Assembly: GCF_031456545.1 (NCBI RefSeq)
Contig: NZ_JAVDUV010000001.1
Span: 930,001 to 994,000 of the forward strand
From: Agromyces sp. 3263
GTDB taxonomy: Bacteria > Actinomycetota > Actinomycetes > Actinomycetales > Microbacteriaceae
Length of the DNA stretch: 64,000 bases
Direction of reading: 5' to 3'
In this document: positions 33,999-42,499 of the stretch, piece by piece
Layout: each line of letters begins with the position of its first letter
How positions within the stretch are numbered: the first letter of the stretch is position 1
Made by a program: the position numbers and the translations under genes
Notes under the pieces: model-generated
What the model saw: only the letters and a program-made list of their open reading frames with translations
What the model was told of the DNA's origin: nothing
Databases searched by the model: none

Positions 33999-36131
33999 CT
34001 ACAGCGTGCAGCTCACGCACATGTCCAGCTCGGTCCCCTCGAGGGCCATCTGGCGCAGGCGGATGTAGTAGATGGTCTTGATGCCCTTCTTCCACGCGTA
34101 GATCTGCGCCTTGTTGATGTCGCGCGTCGTCGCCGTGTCCTTGAAGAACAGCGTGAGCGAGAGGCCCTGGTCGACGTGCTGCGTCGCCGCGGCGTAGGTG
34201 TCGATGACCTTCTCGTAGCCGATCTCGTAGGCGTCCTGGTAGTACTCGAGGTTGTCGTTCGTCATGAACGCCGCCGGGTAGTAGACGCGCCCGAGCTTGC
34301 CCTCCTTGCGGATCTCGATCTTCGACGCGATCGGGTGGATCGACGCCGTCGAGTTGTTGATGTACGAGATCGACCCGGTGGGCGGCACGGCCTGCAGGTT
34401 CTGGTTGTAGATGCCGTGCTCCTGGATGGAGGCCTTCAGCTCCTGCCAGTCCTGCTGCGTGGGGATGTGCACGCCGGCGTCCGCGAAGAGCTGCGTGACC
34501 TTGGCGGTCTCGGGCACCCACGCGGCATCCGTGTACTTGTCGAAGAATTCACCCGACGCGTACTTGGAGTCCCAGAAGCCGTCGAAGACCTCACCGCGCT
34601 CGATGGCGATGCGGTTCGAGGCGCGCAGCGCGTGGAACAGCACCGTGTAGAAGTAGATGTTCGTGAAGTCGACGCCCTCTTCGCTGCCGTAGAAGACGCG
34701 CTCACGGGCGAGGTAGCCGTGCAGGTTCATCTGGCCCAGGCCGATGGCGTGCGACTTGTCGTTGCCGTCTTCGATCGAACGCACCGACGCGATGTGGCTC
34801 TGGTTCGAGACCGAGGTGAGGCCGCGGATGGCGGTCTCGACGGTCTTGCCGAAGTCGGGCGAGTCCATGGTGAGGGCGATGTTCAGCGAACCGAGGTTGC
34901 AGCTGATGTCCTTGCCGATCTGGTTGTACGAGAGGTCTTCGTTGTAGGTCGTCGGCGTGTTGACCTGGAGGATCTCGGAGCACAGGTTCGACATGTTGAT
35001 GCGGCCCTTGATGGGGTTCGCCTTGTTCACCGTGTCCTCGAACACGATGTAGGGGTAGCCGCTCTCGAACTGGATCTCGGCGAGGGTCTGGAAGAAGTCG
35101 CGCGCGTTGATCTTCGTCTTCTTGATGCGCGGGTCGTCGACCATGGCGCGGTAGTTCTCGGTGATCGGCACGTCGCCGAACGGCTTGCCGTAGACCTTCT
35201 CGACGTCGTACGGCGAGAACAGGTACATGTCCTCGTTGTTCTTCGCCAGCTCGAACGTGATGTCGGGCACGACGACGCCGAGCGACAGGGTCTTGATGCG
35301 GATCTTCTCGTCGGCGTTCTCGCGCTTGGTGTCGAGGAACCGCATGATGTCGGGGTGGTGCGCGCTGAGGTACACCGCGCCGGCGCCCTGGCGTGCGCCG
35401 AGCTGGTTGGCGTAGCTGAAGCTGTCCTCGAGCAGCTTCATGACGGGGATGATGCCCGACGACTGGTTCTCGATCTGCTTGATGGGAGCACCCGACTCGC
35501 GGATGTTGCTGAGCAGCAGTGCGACGCCGCCGCCACGCTTCGACAGCTGCAGCGCCGAGTTGATGCCGCGCGCGATCGACTCCATGTTGTCCTCGATGCG
35601 GAGCAGGAAGCAGGAGACGAGCTCGCCGCGCTGCGCCTTGCCCGTGTTGAGGAACGTGGGGGTGGCCGGCTGGAAGCGACCGGCGATGATCTCCTCCACC
35701 AGGTCGGTGGCGAGCTGCTCGTCGCCCTGCGCGAGGCCGAGCGCGGTCATCACGACGCGGTCCTCGAAGCGCTCGAGGTAGCGCTTGCCGTCGAAGGTCT
35801 TCAGCGTGTAGCTCGTGTAGTACTTGAACGCGCCGAGGAACGTCTCGAAGCGGAACCTCTTCGAGTAGGCGAGGTCGTTGAGCCGCTGGATGAAGGCGAA
35901 GTCGTACTGCGCCAGCACCTCGGGCTCGTAGTACTCCTTCTCGACGAGGTAGTCGAGGCGCTCCTTGAGGGAGTGGAAGAAGACCGTGTTCTGGTTGACG
36001 TGCTGGAGGAAGTACTCGCGCGCCGCCTCACGGTCCTTCTCGAACTGGATCTCGCCGTTCGGGCCGTAGAGGTTGAGCATCGCGTTGAGCGAGTGGTAGT
36101 CCATGCCACTGGCCACGCGGGGCGCGTCCAT
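33999..36131 (-). CDS. nrdE: Class Ib ribonucleoside-diphosphate reductase large subunit NrdE
   Basis: A 710-residue catalytic subunit converting ribonucleoside diphosphates to deoxy forms. Landmarks are [20 protein letters not shown] (substrate-side Cys), [10 protein letters not shown] (thiyl-radical Cys and Glu) and the C-terminal shuttle cysteines in MCVSCTL, reduced by NrdH. ATG 36131 is used, five bases after nrdI. A TTG at 36167 overlapping nrdI and an ATG at 36104 (MDYHSLNAM, the usual start in relatives) are alternatives; no ribosome site decides between them. Confidence 0.97.
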   Translation of the reverse strand: MDAPRVASGMDYHSLNAMLNLYGPNGEIQFEKDREAAREYFLQHVNQNTVFFHSLKERLDYLVEKEYYEPEVLAQYDFAFIQRLNDLAYSKRFRFETFLGAFKYYTSYTLKTFDGKRYLERFEDRVVMTALGLAQGDEQLATDLVEEIIAGRFQPATPTFLNTGKAQRGELVSCFLLRIEDNMESIARGINSALQLSKRGGGVALLLSNIRESGAPIKQIENQSSGIIPVMKLLEDSFSYANQLGARQGAGAVYLSAHHPDIMRFLDTKRENADEKIRIKTLSLGVVVPDITFELAKNNEDMYLFSPYDVEKVYGKPFGDVPITENYRAMVDDPRIKKTKINARDFFQTLAEIQFESGYPYIVFEDTVNKANPIKGRINMSNLCSEILQVNTPTTYNEDLSYNQIGKDISCNLGSLNIALTMDSPDFGKTVETAIRGLTSVSNQSHIASVRSIEDGNDKSHAIGLGQMNLHGYLARERVFYGSEEGVDFTNIYFYTVLFHALRASNRIAIERGEVFDGFWDSKYASGEFFDKYTDAAWVPETAKVTQLFADAGVHIPTQQDWQELKASIQEHGIYNQNLQAVPPTGSISYINNSTASIHPIASKIEIRKEGKLGRVYYPAAFMTNDNLEYYQDAYEIGYEKVIDTYAAATQHVDQGLSLTLFFKDTATTRDINKAQIYAWKKGIKTIYYIRLRQMALEGTELDMCVSCTL

Positions 36132-36136
36132 GAGGG

Positions 36137-36553
36137 CTACGCCGTCAGTTGCTGCTGAGTCGACCAAAATGCGTCCAATCCTTCGTCGACGGCGCGAACG
36201 TCGTCTGGGGTTCCGAATACTTCGAAGCGATAGAGGTGGGGCACCCCGGTCTTCCTGGCGATGACGTCGCCGGCGAGTCCGTAGGCGCTCCCGAAGTTGG
36301 TGTTGCCGGCGGCGATGACGCCGCGCAGGAGGGCACGATTGTGCGGGTCGTTCAGGAACCTGATGACCTGCTTGGGCACCGCACCGTGGCCGTCGCCGCC
36401 ACCGTAGGTGGGCACGACCAGCACGAAGGGTTCCTCAGCGCGCAGCGCGTCGTCGCGCGCATGCAGCGGAATCCGCGCTGCCGGGCGGCCCAGTTTCTCG
36501 ATGAAGCGCTTGGTGTTGCCCGAGACGCTCGAGAAGTAGACCAGGTTCGTCAT
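36137..36553 (-). CDS. nrdI: Class Ib ribonucleotide reductase flavoprotein NrdI
   Basis: A 138-residue flavodoxin-like protein that supplies oxidant for assembling the dimanganese-tyrosyl radical in NrdF. The FMN loop is [17 protein letters not shown], followed by [24 protein letters not shown] and [19 protein letters not shown], all typical of NrdI. Start ATG 36553. Second gene of the operon, 71 bases after nrdH. Confidence 0.96.
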   Translation of the reverse strand: MTNLVYFSSVSGNTKRFIEKLGRPAARIPLHARDDALRAEEPFVLVVPTYGGGDGHGAVPKQVIRFLNDPHNRALLRGVIAAGNTNFGSAYGLAGDVIARKTGVPHLYRFEVFGTPDDVRAVDEGLDAFWSTQQQLTA

Positions 36554-36624
36554 GGTGCATCCTTCGCCGCATTCCCGTTGTTCCGGCTCTGCGATCCGTT
36601 GCCGCTGCCGTGTCGGGCCGCGGG

Positions 36625-36858
36625 TCAGGCGAGACGAGAGGCGAGTTCGGCGATCTTGTCGGGGCGGAAGCCCGACCAGTGGTCTTCGTCGGTGATGACG
36701 ACCGGGGCCTGCAGGTAGCCCAGCTCCTTGACGTGCGCGAGGGCGCCCTCGTCGGTGGAGACGTCGAGCACTTCGTACTCGATGCCCTTGCTGTCGAGCG
36801 CGCGATACGTCGCGTTGCACTGGACGCAGGAAGGCTTGGTGTAGACCGTGACCGTCAT
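36625..36858 (-). CDS. nrdH: Glutaredoxin-like NrdH redoxin
   Basis: A 77-residue thioredoxin-fold electron donor to NrdE. The active site [12 protein letters not shown] and the C-terminal WSGFRPDKI motif are diagnostic of NrdH. Start ATG 36858 has a GAGGGGAAACC ribosome site. It is the first gene of nrdHIEF and lies about 75 bases downstream of a promoter overlapped by two NrdR-box-like sequences. Confidence 0.97.
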   Translation of the reverse strand: MTVTVYTKPSCVQCNATYRALDSKGIEYEVLDVSTDEGALAHVKELGYLQAPVVITDEDHWSGFRPDKIAELASRLA

Positions 36859-36932
36859 GGTTTCCCCTCGTTCTCTTCGTGTTCTCGAGCCCCGGAGGAG
36901 CCCGCCCCCGTACTGCTGTTTTCGCTTCCTCA

Positions 36933-36948
36933 ATACTACATCTAGTGT
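36933..36948. promoter_or_regulatory. NrdR box 1
   Basis: ATACTACATCTAGTGT is close to the actinobacterial NrdR consensus (ACAC-ACATNTNGTGT-like). It overlaps the -10 of nrdH. Its centre is 33 bases from that of box 2, about three helical turns, the usual NrdR geometry. Confidence 0.65.
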
Positions 36949-36961
36949 CTGCGGAACTGAA
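36933..36961 (-). promoter_or_regulatory. nrdHIEF promoter
   Basis: On the minus strand TTCAGT (36961-36956) and TAGTAT (36938-36933) are separated by 17 bases. The -10 region lies inside NrdR box 1 and box 2 lies just upstream of the -35. Confidence 0.6.
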
Positions 36962-36965
36962 CCGC

Positions 36966-36981
36966 CACAACATGCTGTAGT
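36966..36981. promoter_or_regulatory. NrdR box 2
   Basis: CACAACATGCTGTAGT is a second NrdR-box-like sequence immediately upstream of the -35. Confidence 0.65.
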
Positions 36982-37388
36982 TACATTCGTGTAGTTTTCC
37001 ACGGGTTTGTCCACCGTTCATCCCCAGCCGGATGCCCCGGTGATCCGCGGATTCTCGCGGCGGTGCGATGGGTTATCCACAACCCGGCCGTTTGGAGATT
37101 TCTCGCCTGTGGATGGAATCCCCGGCGTGTCGCGATTCGCGACCCCTAGGGGCTCCCGGATGCCGCGACCCCTACATATGGTGTTGTGCCCTTCATGCTG
37201 CCACCACCCACCGACATCGCTGCGGGCACGCTGCGCGTGTCGCGGCGCGCGGACGCGGCATCCGCTCGGCTCGCGCGTCACAGGCCGCCAACCACTCACG
37301 AGAGGACGCCATTCGCGGGTGCGGAGCCCGTTCCACCCACGAACCGCGTCTCCTCGATGCCATCCACGCCGCCAGTACGGTAGACCGC

Positions 37389-38096
37389 ATGCGGATCACG
37401 ACGGTCATTCCATTCGAGGGGAGCGACCGGCTGTCCCCGAGGCGGCGACCTGGGCTGCCTCACCGACGTCGGCCGACCTACCGGCTCCTCACGGTGATCC
37501 CAGTGGGCGCGGGCGCCATCATCGTGGTCGTTGCCACCGGAATGGACCTCGCTGCGCTCGGCGCCGTCGCAATCGTCGTCTCGCTTTTCGTGACGACCTG
37601 GTTCGCACAGATCCTTGTGAGCGCCTCGGGCGGTCGGACTCGATACCGCGCCCTCCGGGAGGCGATGGGCAACGACGGCATCGCGCTCCGAAGCACGGCG
37701 TGGATAGAGTCCGGCCTCCCATCTGCAGCATCGGAGCAGGACGACCAGCGCAAGCCGGGCCGCCGTCACCAGATGCTCGCATTCACCCCAGTCGGCCTCG
37801 AGCTCCGCGAGCGCCCGATCGGCGGCTCGAACGGCGCAACCGTCCTCCCCTACGCAGCGATCGACGACGTGAGGGTCGGCACTGCGGCCTTCAGCGACTG
37901 GTCCGACCGGGCCGTGCTCCTCGCGGGCCGCATCGAGGGACGGCCGGTCGAGTTCGGCATCGTCCCGGTCGACGAGTCGTCGCTCCTGATCTGGCCGGCG
38001 ACGGATGCCGCGTACCGCGCGTTGCTCGAGCGGCTCATCGACTGCGCAACGTCAGGTGGCCTGGGCTCGACTGCGACCGAGCCGAGGTCGGGGTGA
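37389..38096 (+). CDS. Hypothetical membrane protein
   Basis: A 235-residue protein I do not recognise. Two adjacent hydrophobic segments (about residues 38-54 and 59-80: VIPVGAGAIIVVVATGMDL and LGAVAIVVSLFVTTWFAQILV) follow a short basic N-terminus. They are followed by a soluble domain of about 150 residues with a PH-like look (LAFTPVGLELRERP, VLPYAAIDDVRVGTAAF). ATG 37389 was chosen because the open frame upstream has low-quality, Arg-rich composition. Possibly a bacterial PH-domain membrane protein. Confidence 0.65.
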   Translation: MRITTVIPFEGSDRLSPRRRPGLPHRRRPTYRLLTVIPVGAGAIIVVVATGMDLAALGAVAIVVSLFVTTWFAQILVSASGGRTRYRALREAMGNDGIALRSTAWIESGLPSAASEQDDQRKPGRRHQMLAFTPVGLELRERPIGGSNGATVLPYAAIDDVRVGTAAFSDWSDRAVLLAGRIEGRPVEFGIVPVDESSLLIWPATDAAYRALLERLIDCATSGGLGSTATEPRSG

Positions 38097-38326
38097 CGGC
38101 GGCAGCACGCGCGGCCAGCCGGTCGAAGACGCTCGCCTCCGGCTGGAGCCCCACGTGCGCGGAAGCTCCGAGATGACGCGAACTGTCGTTCCGGTGCTGT
38201 TCGAACGTCGATTCGCGTCATCTCACCGCGGGGCTCCCGATCTCGCGACGCCGAGCCGTCGCAGAGCGGCGCTGGAGGTCGTCGGAGGGTCGGCGTAGCG
38301 TGACGCTGCAACGGCAAGGAGGCCCG

Positions 38327-39124
38327 ATGACCGAGTTCGTGACATCCGCCGACGGCACGCGCATCGCGTTCGACCGCGAGGGCGGCGGGCCGCCCGTGAT
38401 CCTGATCGGCGGGGCGATGCAGTTCCGGGCGTTCGACCCCGCGACGGTCGAGATGGCGCACCTGCTCGCCGGCCACGGCTTCACCGTCGTCAACTACGAC
38501 CGGCGCGGCCGCGGCGAGAGTCCCGCCGAGCCGCCCATCACCCTCGATCAGACCATCGACGACCTGCGCGCGCTCACCGAGCTGCTCACCGAGGGGGCCG
38601 ACGACGCGGTCGCCCTGTTCGGCAACTCGTCGGGCGGCGCGATCGCCCTCGCCGCCGCCGCTGCCGGCCTGCCCGTCTCGAAGCTCGTGTTCTTCGAGGT
38701 GCCGCTCGACGCCGAGGGCGGAGCCGAGGGTGCCGTCTTCGTCGAGGAGCTCCGCGAGCGCATCGAGGCCGGCGACCGGGTCGGCACCCTCGAGACCTTC
38801 ATGGCCGACATGCCGCCCGAGTGGCTCGAGGGGGCCAGGCGGAGCCCGGGCTGGCCGACGATGCTCGAGGTCGCGCCGAGCCTGCTGCCCGACGCCGAGT
38901 CGCTCGCCTGGACGCAGTCCGCCCCCCGCGCCGAGCTCTGGCGCGGCATCAGCGCGCCGACGCTGGTCCTAGTCGCCGAGCAGACGCAGCCGCTCATGAC
39001 GTCGGCTGCGGCATCCATCGTCGCTTCGATGCCGGATGCCACGAGCCGCACCATCCCCGGCACCGACCACCGCTGGAACCCGCACGGGATGGCACTCGTG
39101 ATCGCGGAGTTCCTCGTCGGCTGA
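38327..39124 (+). CDS. Alpha/beta hydrolase
   Basis: A 265-residue alpha/beta hydrolase. The nucleophile elbow is LFGNSSGGAIALA, with the NYDRRGRGES loop and the C-terminal His in TIPGTDHRWNPHG. ATG 38327 has a textbook ribosome site (AAGGAGG) five bases away. It stands alone on the plus strand, convergent with the lacI gene at 39191. Substrate unknown. Confidence 0.88.
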   Translation: MTEFVTSADGTRIAFDREGGGPPVILIGGAMQFRAFDPATVEMAHLLAGHGFTVVNYDRRGRGESPAEPPITLDQTIDDLRALTELLTEGADDAVALFGNSSGGAIALAAAAAGLPVSKLVFFEVPLDAEGGAEGAVFVEELRERIEAGDRVGTLETFMADMPPEWLEGARRSPGWPTMLEVAPSLLPDAESLAWTQSAPRAELWRGISAPTLVLVAEQTQPLMTSAAASIVASMPDATSRTIPGTDHRWNPHGMALVIAEFLVG

Positions 39125-39190
39125 ACGGATGCCGCGGCGGCACGCGCACCCGGCGCGAATGCCGCGTGCGCGGCCGCGCGCGACTCGGGC

Positions 39191-40234
39191 TCAGGGCGAC
39201 GTGACCGCGACCCGCACCCGCGTGGGCGCGGCCGTGCTCGCCCGCGCGACGAGGTCGGGCACCCGGGGCGCGGGCATGAGCCGGTCGTCGTCGCCCAGGA
39301 CCGCGAGCACTCCCGCCATGGCGTCGCGGCCGAGCGCGTCGAAGTCCTGCCGCACGGTCGTGAGCGGCGGGGTGAAGTAGGCCGCCTCGGGGATGTCGTC
39401 GAAGCCGACGACGCTGACGTCGCCCGGCACCGAGCGTCCGGCCTCGGCGAGCGCGTGCATCACGCCGAGCGCCATCTGGTCGTTCGACACGAACACCGCG
39501 GTCATGTCGGCGTCAGCGGCGAGCGTGCGTCCGTGGGCGGCACCGCTGCGCGGCGACCAGTCGCCGACCAGGGGCTCGCGAGCCGGAAGCCCGTGTTCGC
39601 CGAGCACCGCCGACCACCCCCGCAGGCGCTCCGCCGCATCCATCGCGTTCGACGGGCCGCTGACATGCCGGATCTCACGATGCCCCAGCGAGATGAGGTG
39701 CTCGACGGCCAGGCGAGCGCCCGAGTACTGGTCGAGCCAGACCCGGTGCATGCCGCCGCGGTCCTCGGAGGCGACCGCGATGATCGGCACCCCGAGCTCG
39801 ACCCCGTCGAGGGCGTCGAGCGCGCCCCGCTCGGCGGCGATCAGCACGATCGCCTCGACGTTCTGGCGCACGAGCAGTTCGGCCGCCGAGCGCAGGCTCG
39901 GGGCATCCGTCTCGAGCATGCTCGCCGTGATCACCGAGTACCGGGCGTCGCGTGCGGCCTCGTTGAAGTGCAGCGCCGTGCTCGAGGGTCCGTAGTCGGG
40001 GGCGCCGGTGACGATGAGCCCGAGCGTGCGCGTGCGCCGCGTGACCAGCGCGCGCGCGGCCGGGGACGGCACGTAGCGAAGTTGCTTGATCGCCTGCTCG
40101 ACGCGGGCGCGGGTGGCCGGGCGCACGTTGGGCAGGTCGTTGAGCACGCGCGACACCGTCTGGTGCGACACGCCGGCGAGCCGTGCGACGTCGAAGATCG
40201 TCGCAGCGCGCGCCCTGTCGTCTGGCTCGACCAC
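39191..40234 (-). CDS. LacI-family transcriptional regulator (LacI-1)
   Basis: A 347-residue repressor. The helix-turn-helix is TIFDVARLAGVSHQTVSRVLND, the hinge YVPSPAARALVTRRT, and the periplasmic-binding-protein-like core has PDYGPSSTALHFNEAAR and VVGFDDIPEAAYFTPPLTTVRQDF. It is encoded directly downstream of the ytf-type sugar importer, and operators of LacI type (TTAGCGCTCA) lie at the importer promoter, so it probably represses that operon. A -10-like CATAAT (minus strand, 40279-40274) may give it its own promoter. Confidence 0.92.
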   Translation of the reverse strand: MVEPDDRARAATIFDVARLAGVSHQTVSRVLNDLPNVRPATRARVEQAIKQLRYVPSPAARALVTRRTRTLGLIVTGAPDYGPSSTALHFNEAARDARYSVITASMLETDAPSLRSAAELLVRQNVEAIVLIAAERGALDALDGVELGVPIIAVASEDRGGMHRVWLDQYSGARLAVEHLISLGHREIRHVSGPSNAMDAAERLRGWSAVLGEHGLPAREPLVGDWSPRSGAAHGRTLAADADMTAVFVSNDQMALGVMHALAEAGRSVPGDVSVVGFDDIPEAAYFTPPLTTVRQDFDALGRDAMAGVLAVLGDDDRLMPAPRVPDLVARASTAAPTRVRVAVTSP

Positions 40235-40391
40235 TCGCTGCTGCGCTCCCGCCCCGCGCCCTGGGGCGCGCTCATTATGTCGATTATCCTGCCCGGAGCC
40301 GGTCGGCCCGGCCGCTTGGGGTCAGCCGCGTCGTCCGGCGGCTCGGCCGCAGCGATCGCCGCCGCACCCACCGCCCCCGGACGCGGCACCC

Positions 40392-41456
40392 TCACCGCCG
40401 CCTGGCCGTGAGCACCTTCTGCAGGATGATGAACACGAGCAGCAGGGCGCCGATGAAGATCTTCGTCCACCACGACGAGAGCGTGCCCTCGAACGTGATG
40501 ATGGTCTGGATCACGCCGAGCACCAGCACGCCGAGCACCGACCCGAGCACGAACCCGTAGCCGCCGGTGAGCAGCGTGCCGCCGATGACGACCGCGGCGA
40601 TCGCGTCGAGCTCCGTGCCGATCGCGGTGAGCGGGTAGCCCGAGAGCGTGTAGAAGGTGAAGAGCACGCCGGCGAGACCCGAGCAGAATCCGCTGATCAC
40701 GTAGACGAGCACCTTCGTGCGGGCGACGGGGAGGCCCATCAGCAGGCCGCTCTGCTCGCTGCCGCCGATGGCGTACACCGTGCGCCCGAACCGGGTGGCA
40801 TGCAGCACCCAGACGGCGATCGCCACGGCGACGACCGCGATGATGACGCTCGGCGTGATCGACATGTTGCCGCCGAGCGGGATGCGCGCCACGGCCAACT
40901 GCACGAACGTGGCATCCGTGATCGAGATCGAGCTCTGGCTGATCACGTAGCAGAGGCCGCGGGCGAGGAACATCGCCGCCAGCGTGGCGATGAACGGCTG
41001 CACCTTGAAGATGTGGATCATCAACCCCACCAGCAGGCCGAGCACGCTCGTGAGCACGAGGATCAGCGGGATCACCGCCGCGGGCGACCAGCCGGTCTGC
41101 AGCAGGCTCGCCGCGATCATGCCGCTGAGGGCGACGACCGCGCCGACCGAGAGGTCGATGCCGCCGGTGAGGATCACGAACGTCATGCCGACCGCGAGCA
41201 CGATCAGGTAGGCGTTGTCGACGAACAGGTTGAGGAGCACCTGCCCCGAGAAGAACCCGCGATACCGCACGCCGCCGATGATGAAGATCGCCACGAACAG
41301 CACGGCCGTCACGGTGACGGGCCCGTACTTCGGGCTCGTGAGCAGGTTCCGGATGCTGCGCACCACGCCCGCGCGGGGAGCCTGGCCGGTCGGGCCGCCA
41401 CGGCCACGGCCGCCGGTGCGTGTGGGGCGCTCGGGTGCGTCGAGGAGCTTCGTCAT
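40392..41456 (-). CDS. yjfF: Sugar ABC transporter permease, YjfF type
   Basis: A 354-residue CUT2-family permease with eight to ten membrane segments. The signature is GMTFVILTGGIDLSVGAVVALSGMIAA, and it ends with VLGVLVLGVIQTIITFEGTLSSWWTKIFIGALLLVFIILQK, typical of YjfF. It pairs with YtfT in a heterodimeric pore. Start ATG 41456 overlaps the ytfT stop (ATGA), showing translational coupling. The E. coli system imports galactofuranose; substrate here may be that or a pentofuranose. Confidence 0.92.
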   Translation of the reverse strand: MTKLLDAPERPTRTGGRGRGGPTGQAPRAGVVRSIRNLLTSPKYGPVTVTAVLFVAIFIIGGVRYRGFFSGQVLLNLFVDNAYLIVLAVGMTFVILTGGIDLSVGAVVALSGMIAASLLQTGWSPAAVIPLILVLTSVLGLLVGLMIHIFKVQPFIATLAAMFLARGLCYVISQSSISITDATFVQLAVARIPLGGNMSITPSVIIAVVAVAIAVWVLHATRFGRTVYAIGGSEQSGLLMGLPVARTKVLVYVISGFCSGLAGVLFTFYTLSGYPLTAIGTELDAIAAVVIGGTLLTGGYGFVLGSVLGVLVLGVIQTIITFEGTLSSWWTKIFIGALLLVFIILQKVLTARRR

Positions 41457-42499
41457 GAGGTCGCCACCCCCTTGCCGGCTCGCACGGACAGTCTTCGCCG
41501 GAATCCGCTGAGCGCCTCGGCCGTCGTCGGCGACTGCAGCAGGCACACGACGGTGACCACCGCCGCCTTGAACACCATCGTCGCGATCGGCGGGATGCCG
41601 ACGGTGTAGACCGTCGTCACGAGGGTCTGGATGACGAGGGCGCCGACGAGCGTGCCGGCCAGGGTGTAGCGGCCGCCGGCCAGCGACGTGCCGCCGATGA
41701 CCACCGCGAGGATCGCGTCGAGCTCGATGAACAGGCCCGTGTTGTTCGCGTCGGCGGCGGCGGTGTTCGCCGTGAGGATGAGCCCGGCGATCGCCGCGCA
41801 GAACGCGCTGAACGTGTAGACGACGAACAGCAGCCCGCGCGCCCGCACGCCCGCCTGGCGGCTCGCCTCGGGGTTGATGCCGACCGACTCGATGAACATG
41901 CCGAGCGCGGTGCGACGCGTGATGAGCGCCGCCGCGGCGAAGACGACCGCCGCGATGATGACGGCGATCGGCACGCCGAACCAGAAGCCCGACCCGAGCG
42001 CCTTGAACGGCGGGCTGTTGACCGTGAGGATCTGCCCCTCGGTGATGAGCATCGCCACGCCCCGGCCCGCGGTCATGAGGATGAGCGTCGCGATGATCGG
42101 CTGGATGCCGAGCACCGCCACGAGGAAGCCGTTCCACGCGCCGAGCACGAGCGAGATGAGCAGCGCGACGGTGATCGCGACGGCGACCGTGGCGGGGTTG
42201 CCCGGGTCGGGCGAGCCGAGCATGATCGAGCAGGCCACGGCGCCGGCGATCGCGGCGACGGCGCCGACTGACAGGTCGATGCCGCGTGTGGCGATGACGA
42301 GGGTCATGCCCACGGCGATGATGAGCGTGGGTGCGCCGTTGCGCAGGATGTCGACGAGGCTGCCGAACAGGTGCCCGTCGCGCAGGGTGACCGTGAAGAA
42401 GCCGGGGAAGGCGATCAGGTTGATCGTGAAGAGCACGAGCAGCATCACGATCGGCCAGAACAGCCGGTTCGCGATGAGCCGGGCGAGCAGGGCGCTCAT
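41453..42499 (-). CDS. ytfT: Sugar ABC transporter permease, YtfT type
   Basis: A 348-residue CUT2 permease. The core motif is GMTLVIATRGIDLSVGAVAAIAGAVA (the RGIDLSVG form is typical of YtfT), followed by the NTAAADANNTGLFIELDAILAVVIGGTSLAGG segment found in this subfamily. It overlaps ytfR upstream and yjfF downstream by four bases each. Confidence 0.93.
   Translation of the reverse strand: MSALLARLIANRLFWPIVMLLVLFTINLIAFPGFFTVTLRDGHLFGSLVDILRNGAPTLIIAVGMTLVIATRGIDLSVGAVAAIAGAVACSIMLGSPDPGNPATVAVAITVALLISLVLGAWNGFLVAVLGIQPIIATLILMTAGRGVAMLITEGQILTVNSPPFKALGSGFWFGVPIAVIIAAVVFAAAALITRRTALGMFIESVGINPEASRQAGVRARGLLFVVYTFSAFCAAIAGLILTANTAAADANNTGLFIELDAILAVVIGGTSLAGGRYTLAGTLVGALVIQTLVTTVYTVGIPPIATMVFKAAVVTVVCLLQSPTTAEALSGFRRRLSVRAGKGVATS

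Larger units (their letters stand above)
36859..37388. other. Intergenic region with nrd promoter and DnaA-box-like cluster
   Basis: A 530-base region between nrdH and a divergent membrane-protein gene. It holds the nrd promoter and NrdR boxes near 36933-36981. Four DnaA-box-like nonamers then follow at 36995-37116: TTTTCCACG, TTGTCCACC, the perfect TTATCCACA (37073-37081) and TGTGGATGG on the other strand. The part from 37120 to 37388 shows no convincing gene or element. Confidence 0.5.

Noticed and set aside
34176..36158. Long plus-strand open frame (660 codons) opposite nrdE
   Set aside because: It is the antisense reading of a certain nrdE gene in high-GC DNA, with an Arg/Val/Asp/Leu-rich product and no recognisable domain.
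36995..37116. Replication origin
   Set aside because: Only a few DnaA-box-like sequences, and no dnaA, dnaN, rpmH, gidB or parAB genes in the window.
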